Below, one piece after another: positions 1 through 4,506 of a stretch of 5,110 bases of DNA. A model generated the notes under the pieces. That model ran no database searches. It had not been told where the DNA came from and was given only the letters and a program-made list of their open reading frames with translations. The translations under genes were made by a program, and so were the position numbers. Source of the stretch: Natronohydrobacter sp. (GTDB lineage Bacteria; Pseudomonadota; Alphaproteobacteria; Rhodobacterales; Rhodobacteraceae). Numbering within the stretch: position 1 is the stretch's first letter; each line of letters opens with the position of its first letter. The stretch lies in contig SKSL01000198.1 in NCBI GenBank assembly GCA_007123015.1, positions 1-5,110 of the forward strand, given 5' to 3'.

Positions 1-1050
1 CGTATGGAGATCGCGGTCATCCCGCCCTGCGTGAATCGCTCGCGCGCGCGGTTTGACGTGCAGGATGGCGCGCTGGTCTATGCTCTGGGCGCGCTGAAGA
101 ATGTGGGCGTCGAGGCGATGCGCCTTATCGTGGATGCGCGCGGGGATGCGCCTTTTGCCACGCTGTTCGATCTGGCGCGGCGGGTGGATCTGAAACGTGT
201 AGGCAAACGCCCGCTGGAAATGCTGGCGCGGGCGGGCGCGTTCGACCAGTTGGACCGCAATCGCAAGCGCGTGTTCGACAGCCTGGATGCGCTGGTCAGC
301 TATTCGGCGGCGATCCATGAGGCGCGCGCGTCCAATCAGGTCTCGCTTTTCGGCGAAGCGGGCGCGGATATCCCCGAGCCGCGCCTGAGCAAGGCCGAGG
401 ACTGGCTGCCCACCGAGCGGCTGGCGCAGGAACATCAGGCCATCGGCTTCTATCTGTCGGGCCATCCGCTGGATGATTACGCAGGCCCGCTAAAGCGCAA
501 GCAGGTCATGAGCCTGGCCGAGATCGAAAAACAAGCCGCAGGGGGGCCGCTGGTGGCGAAACTCGCAGGGTCCGTCTCGGCCCGACAGGAACGTAAATCA
601 GCGCGCGGCAACCGCTTTGCCTTTGTGCAACTCTCTGATCCGACTGGACTTTATGAAGTGACGGTCTTTTCGGACACGCTGGAAACCGGGCGTCAGTATC
701 TGGAACCCGGCCAGAATGTCGTTTTGACTGTCGAAGCGACAATGGAAGCCGAGACGCTGAAATTGCTCGCGCGCGGAGTGCAGCCCATCGATGTGGTCGT
801 CGCAGATGCGGGCGTGGCGGGGATGCGGGTGCATATTGAGAGCACCGAGGCGATCACCTCGGTGGCAAGCCTGCTGGAGAAATTCAAGGACGGGCCTGCG
901 CGCGCGAAAGGGCCGTTGTGGTTCTGTGTCACCGATCCCGCATTGGGACAGGCCTATGAGATCGACACCGGGCGGCAGGTTGCGGTGACACCGCAGGTGC
1001 GGGGGGCGGTGAAATCGCTGGGCGGGGTGGTGATGGTCGAAGAGCTGTGA
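1..1050 (+). CDS. dnaE: DNA polymerase III subunit alpha, C-terminal part (5' end outside window)
   Basis: This is the catalytic subunit of the replicative DNA polymerase; only the last 349 codons are present. The reading frame is open from base 1, and the ATG at 4 is an internal methionine, not a start. Counting from that Met, the segment begins in a family-typical stretch (IPPCVNRS, 6-13). It continues through a helix-hairpin-helix region (ALGALKNVG, 27-35), a pentapeptide fitting the internal beta-clamp-binding motif (QVSLF, 112-116), the conserved GFYLSGHPLDDY block (148-159), and an OB-fold-like region at about 182-260. A divergent C-terminal tail ends at VEEL. The polymerase palm and PHP domains must lie upstream. 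Domain order and the intact TGA suggest a normal, functional 3' end. It converges on mcl1, with a hairpin just past the stop. The alternative, the error-prone DnaE2, is less likely because the QxSLF clamp motif and the extended OB/C-terminal tail fit replicative DnaE1. Confidence 0.96.
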   Translation, partial: RMEIAVIPPCVNRSRARFDVQDGALVYALGALKNVGVEAMRLIVDARGDAPFATLFDLARRVDLKRVGKRPLEMLARAGAFDQLDRNRKRVFDSLDALVSYSAAIHEARASNQVSLFGEAGADIPEPRLSKAEDWLPTERLAQEHQAIGFYLSGHPLDDYAGPLKRKQVMSLAEIEKQAAGGPLVAKLAGSVSARQERKSARGNRFAFVQLSDPTGLYEVTVFSDTLETGRQYLEPGQNVVLTVEATMEAETLKLLARGVQPIDVVVADAGVAGMRVHIESTEAITSVASLLEKFKDGPARAKGPLWFCVTDPALGQAYEIDTGRQVAVTPQVRGAVKSLGGVVMVEEL

Positions 1051-1053
1051 TCG

Positions 1054-1080
1054 TAGGGTGCGTGCTGAGCACGCACCTTA
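1054..1080. terminator. Hairpin between convergent dnaE and mcl1, probable bidirectional terminator
   Basis: A 12-bp stem (1054-1065 with 1069-1080, one G-T wobble) closes a three-base TGA loop. The core is GGTGCGTGC / GCACGCACC. It starts four bases after the dnaE stop codon and ends 15 bases beyond the mcl1 stop on the opposite strand, where a terminator shared by two convergent genes would sit. Only a weak T-run follows on either side (TTA then CC on the + strand), so classical intrinsic termination is not certain; it could act mainly by stabilising the 3' ends of both mRNAs. Sequences of the GTAGGGTGCGTG type recur between genes in many proteobacteria, so it may also belong to a dispersed repeat family. 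Confidence 0.7.
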
Positions 1081-1095
1081 CCTGATCGATATGCG

Positions 1096-2052
1096 TCAGC
1101 CTGCGATCATCTCGGACTGGCGCACGATCACTTCGGCCTGCTTGATAGACGCGATATCGACCAGCCGTCCCTTATACACAGTCGCGCCTTCGCCGCGCGC
1201 CTTGGCGGCTTCCATCGCTTCGAGAATTTCGCGCGCCTCGGACACTGCGGCCTCGGACGGGGTGAAGACTTCATTGGCGAGCGCCACCTGCTTGGGATGG
1301 ATTGCCCATTTGCCAACCATCCCCAAGGTCGCCGAGCGCAGCGCCTGTGCACGAAAGCCTTCGTCATCCGAGAAATCGCCGAAGGGTCCATCGACCGGCA
1401 GCACTCCATGCGTGCGGCAGGCCGCAACGATGGCCGACTGTGCCCAATGCCACGGGTCGGACCAGTATTTCGCGCCGTCACGGTGCATATAGTAGTTTTC
1501 CTGCGTGCCGCCGATCCCGGTCGTGGCCATGCCCATCGACGCTGCGAAATCGGCCGCGCCAAGGCTCATCGCCTGCAAGCGCGGGGAAGAGGCCGCGATT
1601 TCCTCAACATGGGCAATGCCCGCAGCGGATTCGATGATGACCTCGAAGCTGATGCGCTTTTTGCGACCCTTTGCGGCCTCGATCGCCGAGACCAGAGCGT
1701 CAACTGCATAGACATCTGCCGCGCAGCCGACTTTCGGGATCATGATCTGGTCCAGCCGGTCGCTGGCCTGTTCCAGCAAATCAACGACATCACGATACCA
1801 GAAGGGCGTGTCCAGCCCGTTGATCCGCACGGACAGATATTTGTTGCCCCAATCCACATCATGCGTGGCCGCGATGATATTGGCGCGGGCTGTGTCCTTG
1901 TCCGTGGGCGCGACCGAATCTTCCAGATCAAGATTTATGACATCTGCGGCCGAAGCTGCCATCTTCTGAAACAGCGCCACGCGAGAGCCAGGACCGAACA
2001 ACTGGCAGCGGTTGGGGCGGGCAGGCGGTGTCGGTTGCAGGCGGAAGCTCAT
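1096..2052 (-). CDS. mcl1: L-malyl-CoA/beta-methylmalyl-CoA lyase (HpcH/HpaI aldolase, CitE-like family)
   Basis: Cytoplasmic, Mg2+-dependent lyase that reversibly cleaves beta-methylmalyl-CoA to glyoxylate and propionyl-CoA, and L-malyl-CoA to glyoxylate and acetyl-CoA. These are key steps of the ethylmalonyl-CoA pathway, which replaces the glyoxylate shunt in Rhodobacter relatives growing on acetate or other C2 compounds. At 318 residues it equals the R. sphaeroides Mcl1 length and is very close to it throughout as recalled. The TIM-barrel active-site residues known from that enzyme are in place: Arg76 (SVRING), the Mg ligands Glu141 (VIIESAAG) and Asp168 (GAADFA), and Asp299 (GRLVDIAS) near the C terminus. 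The ATG start is preceded by AAAGGTG four bases upstream (complement of 2057-2063), and the N terminus MSFRLQPTPPARPNRCQLFGP fits the family. It is monocistronic as far as visible, convergent with dnaE and divergent from dgcN. A plain citrate lyase beta subunit is unlikely because no citD/citF genes are nearby. Confidence 0.95.
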   Translation of the reverse strand: MSFRLQPTPPARPNRCQLFGPGSRVALFQKMAASAADVINLDLEDSVAPTDKDTARANIIAATHDVDWGNKYLSVRINGLDTPFWYRDVVDLLEQASDRLDQIMIPKVGCAADVYAVDALVSAIEAAKGRKKRISFEVIIESAAGIAHVEEIAASSPRLQAMSLGAADFAASMGMATTGIGGTQENYYMHRDGAKYWSDPWHWAQSAIVAACRTHGVLPVDGPFGDFSDDEGFRAQALRSATLGMVGKWAIHPKQVALANEVFTPSEAAVSEAREILEAMEAAKARGEGATVYKGRLVDIASIKQAEVIVRQSEMIAG

Positions 2053-2097
2053 GGGGCACCTTTCGGGTCAGGAAGTTGCGATCTTGTCGCACGCGGT

Positions 2098-2125
2098 GTT
2101 ATATTCTTGCGTGAAATGCTGCAAG
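2098..2125 (-). promoter_or_regulatory. Candidate mcl1 promoter
   Basis: Read on the - strand, CTTGCA (2120-2125) and TATAAC (2098-2103) are separated by 16 bases, a reasonable sigma-70-like -35/-10 pair for an alphaproteobacterium. The -10 lies about 45 bases upstream of the mcl1 ATG, giving a short leader of roughly 35-40 bases. The -35 hexamer overlaps one arm of an inverted repeat, CTTGC-N10-GCAAG (2106-2110 and 2121-2125). A second TTGCA lies 20 bases further upstream (complement of 2140-2144). This spacing could place a regulator beside RNA polymerase. The call rests on motif inspection only. Confidence 0.4.
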
Positions 2126-2157
2126 CCAATTTCTGCAGGTGCAAAATAGGCCGCCGA

Positions 2158-2172
2158 CCTGTCGATGACAGG
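2158..2172. promoter_or_regulatory. Small perfect inverted repeat in the mcl1/dgcN divergent region (possible operator)
   Basis: CCTGTC-GAT-GACAGG is a perfect 6-bp inverted repeat with a three-base centre. It lies about 105 bases upstream of the mcl1 start and 128 bases upstream of the dgcN start, with no coding sequence over it. It could be a regulator-binding site serving either gene, or a chance palindrome. A weaker one, CCGAA-N6-TTCGG (2197-2212), lies between it and dgcN. No convincing -35/-10 pair for dgcN was found in 2173-2290, so its promoter remains unplaced. Confidence 0.25.
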
Positions 2173-2290
2173 ATCTGCTCAAGAATCGCGCATATGCCGA
2201 AGACTCTTTCGGAAAACCGACGATTATTGCCAGTATCGGCCAAGACATTGCGTATCAGATCACCCAGACTGCGTCTGTGATGAACCCTTT

Positions 2291-2295
2291 GGAGG
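2291..2295 (+). promoter_or_regulatory. Shine-Dalgarno sequence fixing the dgcN start
   Basis: GGAGG sits five bases before the ATG at 2301. The upstream in-frame ATG at 2277 has no such sequence before it, and its extra eight residues would be encoded across this site. Family N termini begin near the MIETPYLLFLGD segment, which also favours 2301. Confidence 0.8.
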
Positions 2296-2300
2296 CTGCC

Positions 2301-3302
2301 ATGATCGAAACACCCTATCTTCTGTTTCTGGGCGACGCGCCCGATCCTCTGGCCGCCAAGGTCGCGCAGGGCATCAAGGACTGGCGCCCGGATTTTGCGT
2401 TGGGCCAGTTCCGCATGGAAGGCTGCCGCGCCGATATGAAGCTGCCCGACATGACTCTGGCCGAGGCCAAGGCGGCAGGCGCGAAGACCCTTGTTATCGG
2501 TGTCGCCAATCGCGGTGGCGTGATCTCGGCGGCCTGGAAGAAAGTTCTGGTAGCCGCACTTGAGGAAGGGTTCGATCTGGCCTCTGGCCTGCACAATCTG
2601 TTGCGGGACGAGCCGGATCTGAAGGCCGTGGCCGAAGCTTGCGGGCGCAAGCTGCATGATGTGCGCATCCCGTCGGTGAAATACCCGATCGCCAATGGTG
2701 TGAATCGCACGGGCAAGCGCTGTCTGGCCGTGGGCACGGATTGTTCGGTGGGCAAGATGTATACAGCGCTCTGCATGGAACGCGAGATGGTGGCGCGCGG
2801 CATGAAAGCGTCGTTCCGTGCCACGGGGCAGACGGGCATCCTGATCACTGGGGATGGGGTGCCGCTGGATGCGGTGATCGCGGATTTCATGGCCGGGTCT
2901 GTCGAATGGCTGACGCCCGATAATGATCCGGATCACTGGGACCTGATCGAGGGGCAGGGCTCGTTGTTCCATGTGTCCTATTCCGGCGTGACACTGGCGC
3001 TGATTCATGGTGGTCAGCCCGATGCGCTGATCCTGAGCCACGAGCCCACGCGCGACCATATGCGCGGGCTGCCGGGTTACGCACTGCCTTCGCTGGAAAC
3101 CTTGCGCGACACCGCGTTGGCGCTGGCGCAAGTAGCCAATCCGTCCTGTCAGGTGGTGGGGATCTCGATCAACACGGCCGGGCTTGGCGAACAGGAGGCT
3201 TTGGACTCTTGCGCCGAGGTCGAGGCGCGGATGGGCTTGCCGACTGTCGATCCGTTCCGCCATGGGGCTGGCCGGCTGGTCGATGCATTGGCGGCGGTGT
3301 GA
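2301..3302 (+). CDS. dgcN: D-glutamate N-acetyltransferase DgcN (DUF1611 family)
   Basis: In the marine D-glutamate pathway, DgcN transfers an acetyl group from acetyl-CoA to D-glutamate, giving N-acetyl-D-glutamate for DgcA. The 333-residue product is recognised as a DUF1611 protein. Its N-terminal half (about 1-130) is a Rossmann-like region with LVIGVANRGG (64-73), DLASGLH (92-98) and IPSVKYPIANG (123-133). The C-terminal half opens with a P-loop-like stretch, GTDCSVGKM (145-153), followed by ATGQTGI (174-180), a Walker B-like DLIEGQGS (214-221), ILSHEPTR (244-251) and a terminal PTVDPFRHGAGRL (314-326). The gap before GK is one residue longer than in a standard Walker A motif and the usual Ser/Thr after GK is Met. 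No signal peptide or membrane segment is visible, so it should be cytoplasmic. It precedes dgcA in the same orientation. Naming relies on family resemblance plus the dgcA neighbour; acetyl transfer is not evident from the motifs alone. Confidence 0.87.
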   Translation: MIETPYLLFLGDAPDPLAAKVAQGIKDWRPDFALGQFRMEGCRADMKLPDMTLAEAKAAGAKTLVIGVANRGGVISAAWKKVLVAALEEGFDLASGLHNLLRDEPDLKAVAEACGRKLHDVRIPSVKYPIANGVNRTGKRCLAVGTDCSVGKMYTALCMEREMVARGMKASFRATGQTGILITGDGVPLDAVIADFMAGSVEWLTPDNDPDHWDLIEGQGSLFHVSYSGVTLALIHGGQPDALILSHEPTRDHMRGLPGYALPSLETLRDTALALAQVANPSCQVVGISINTAGLGEQEALDSCAEVEARMGLPTVDPFRHGAGRLVDALAAV

Positions 3303-3322
3303 GCCGGGTCTGAGGAGATTTC

Positions 3323-3474
3323 GGGGCTGCGCCTCAAAGAGATATTGGGGTTTCAGGGGCTTTGCCCCTGACCCATAATCTGAGGGCAAAGCCCCTGACC
3401 CATAATCTCAGGGGCTTTGCCCCTCTGGGGCCTGCGGCCCCATTCACCCCAGGATATTTGAACAAGGATGAAAG
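3323..3474. repeat. Cluster of GGGGC-type stem-loops, palindromic intergenic element
   Basis: Most of the 181-bp dgcN-dgcA gap is a palindromic element with five consecutive small stem-loops. They are 3323-3335 (GGGGC-TGC-GCCTC, one G-T pair), 3354-3370 (CAGGGGC-TTT-GCCCCTG, perfect 7 bp), 3384-3394 (GGGC-AAA-GCCC), 3410-3424 (AGGGGC-TTT-GCCCCT) and 3426-3442 (TGGGGCC-TGC-GGCCCCA, perfect 7 bp). The third can alternatively pair with the second or fourth, since its loop is inverted (AAA against TTT). The unit ends in CACCCCAGGATATTTG and then AACAAGGATGAAAG (to 3474), a tail resembling intergenic repeats seen in many Rhodobacterales genomes. No T-run follows any stem, so a simple terminator is not evident. 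Within an operon it may instead cap the dgcN mRNA end or tune dgcA output. Confidence 0.75.
3364..3408 (+). repeat. Tandem 18-bp direct repeat with 27-bp period
   Basis: GCCCCTGACCCATAATCT occurs identically at 3364-3381 and 3391-3408. The nine bases between copies (GAGGGCAAA) complete a 27-bp period. The preceding bases differ by an inversion of the loop (CTTT before copy one, CAAA before copy two), so the region looks like a palindromic element partly duplicated by slippage or by insertion of one copy next to another. The direct repeat lies wholly inside the stem-loop cluster. Confidence 0.8.
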
Positions 3475-3477
3475 GGG
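3471..3477 (+). promoter_or_regulatory. Shine-Dalgarno-like sequence for the dgcA GTG start
   Basis: AAAGGGG ends six bases before the GTG at 3484. The ATG at 3468 is in another frame and cannot start dgcA. The site overlaps the edge of the palindromic element, whose end (AAGGATGAAAG) is purine-rich, so the repeat appears to provide at least part of the ribosome-binding site. Confidence 0.6.
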
Positions 3478-3483
3478 CAGGTC

Positions 3484-4446
3484 GTGTTCACGGTTACAGA
3501 AGATCGCTTTGCGCTGGCAGAGGTGTTTACCATCGCGCGGGGATCGCGGACCCATGCGGATGTGCTGCGCGTCCAAGTAACGCGGGATGGAGTGACGGGG
3601 CAGGGGGAATGCGTGCCCTATGCGCGTTACGGCGAGACGATGGCTTCTGTGCGGGCGCAGGTCGAAGGGCTGGCCGGGGGGATGCTTCGGGACGCGCTGC
3701 AAACAGCACTACCAGCCGGGGCGGCGCGCAATGCGGTGGATTGCGCGCTCTGGGACTGGGAAGCCACGCGCGCGGGCTGCCGGGTCTGGGAGTTGCTGGG
3801 GCTGACGGCGCCTGTGCCTGTGGTGACGGCCTTCACGCTCTCGCTTGACAGTCCCGAGAAGATGGAAGCCGCGGCACGGCGGCATGCGCAGCGGCCTTTG
3901 CTGAAGATCAAGCTGGGCACACCCGATGATATGCCGCGTCTGGAAGCCGTGCGGCGCGGGGCGCCCAAGACGCAGATCATCATCGACGCCAATGAAGGCT
4001 GGAGCGCGGAGGTCTATGCCGAGCTGGCACCGCATCTGTTGCGGCTGGGCGTGGCGATGGTCGAGCAGCCCTTACCGGCGGGTTCAGATGACATGCTGGC
4101 CGAGATCGCGCGCCCCTTGCCTGTCTGCGCTGATGAAAGCTGTCATGACCGCGCCAGCCTGCCCGCACTCAAGGGCAAATATGACATGGTGAATATCAAG
4201 CTCGACAAGACTGGCGGGCTGACCGAGGCCTTGGCGCTGCGCGATGCGGCACGCGCTGAGGGGTACCAAGTCATGGTGGGTTGCATGGTGGGCTCGTCTC
4301 TGGCCATGGCCCCGGCGGTGCTGGTCGCGCAGGGGGTTGATATTGTCGATCTGGACGGCCCCTTGCTTCTGGCCGAGGATCGCGAACCACCGCTGTTTTA
4401 CGATGACAAGGGCGTGCATCCCCCCTTGCCTGCGCTTTGGGGCTGA
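3484..4446 (+). CDS. dgcA: N-acetyl-D-glutamate racemase DgcA (enolase superfamily, dipeptide epimerase type)
   Basis: DgcA interconverts N-acetyl-D-glutamate, made by DgcN, and N-acetyl-L-glutamate. The 320-residue protein has the enolase-superfamily plan: an N-terminal capping domain (about 1-100, with IARGSR 17-22 on the mobile loop and GECVPYARYGE 41-51) and a modified TIM barrel. Catalytic residues are all visible: KxK (Lys141, Lys143), Mg ligands Asp168 (IIDANEGW), Glu194 (MVEQPLP) and Asp217 (CADESCH), and Lys239 on the opposite face (NIKLDKTGG). An Asp-x-Asp motif follows at 289-291 (DLDGP). It closely resembles E. coli YcjG, the L-Ala-D/L-Glu epimerase, in motif spacing (Lys143 to Lys239 is 96 residues, as recalled for YcjG). 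The start is GTG, chosen because its N terminus aligns with YcjG and a Shine-Dalgarno sequence precedes it. Substrate cannot be read from sequence: the dgcN neighbour argues for N-acetylglutamate, while the active site would also fit a muropeptide-derived L-Ala-Glu dipeptide. Confidence 0.9.
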   Translation: MFTVTEDRFALAEVFTIARGSRTHADVLRVQVTRDGVTGQGECVPYARYGETMASVRAQVEGLAGGMLRDALQTALPAGAARNAVDCALWDWEATRAGCRVWELLGLTAPVPVVTAFTLSLDSPEKMEAAARRHAQRPLLKIKLGTPDDMPRLEAVRRGAPKTQIIIDANEGWSAEVYAELAPHLLRLGVAMVEQPLPAGSDDMLAEIARPLPVCADESCHDRASLPALKGKYDMVNIKLDKTGGLTEALALRDAARAEGYQVMVGCMVGSSLAMAPAVLVAQGVDIVDLDGPLLLAEDREPPLFYDDKGVHPPLPALWG

Positions 4447-4493
4447 CACATCTTCCCCCGGAATTGTGTTTGCGCTAAGTCTCGGCCAGCTTC

Positions 4494-4500
4494 AGGAGGA
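4494..4500 (+). promoter_or_regulatory. Strong Shine-Dalgarno sequence for ilvD
   Basis: AGGAGGA lies six bases before the ilvD ATG, a near-perfect anti-16S match predicting efficient initiation. The rest of the 60-bp dgcA-ilvD gap (4447-4493) shows no clear terminator hairpin or -35/-10 pair, so ilvD may be read at least partly from upstream. Confidence 0.8.
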
Positions 4501-4506
4501 TACCCC

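Noticed and set aside
4..6. ATG at base 4 as a true start of a short dnaE-like gene
   Set aside because: The frame is open upstream to base 1 and the sequence starts in mid-domain of DnaE, so this is an internal methionine of a gene cut by the window edge.
1297..2280. Open frame of 327 codons on the + strand across mcl1
   Set aside because: It is antisense to the full-length, clearly recognised mcl1, has no recognisable family and shows an arginine/alanine-rich composition typical of shadow frames in GC-rich DNA.
2277..2300. Alternative dgcN start at the ATG at 2277
   Set aside because: The GGAGG at 2291-2295 is correctly spaced for the ATG at 2301, and the additional eight residues do not fit the family N terminus.
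2165..2563. + strand frame of 132 codons across the intergenic region into dgcN
   Set aside because: Its latter half is dgcN read in another frame, it has no Shine-Dalgarno sequence and the composition is Cys/Arg-rich without a family match.
2049..3389. Open frame of 446 codons on the - strand, longer than the dgcN gene it covers
   Set aside because: It lies opposite dgcN and runs through the mcl1/dgcN intergenic region and into the palindrome cluster. Its His/Gln/Arg-rich translation matches no family, whereas dgcN has clear family motifs and a Shine-Dalgarno sequence.
3354..3442. Possible CRISPR array or transposon end
   Set aside because: Only two copies of an 18-bp direct repeat with a 9-bp gap are present, far too short for CRISPR spacers. 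No transposase and no target-site duplication are visible; stem-loop repeats explain the pattern.
3362..3580. Small + strand frame whose translation contains a repeated LTHNLR
   Set aside because: The repeated peptide is only the translation of the 27-bp tandem DNA repeat in the palindromic element; the frame runs out of phase into dgcA and has no start signal.
3468..3848. + strand frame starting at an ATG just upstream of the dgcA GTG
   Set aside because: It is out of frame with dgcA, and the motifs of the enolase superfamily appear only in the GTG-initiated frame.
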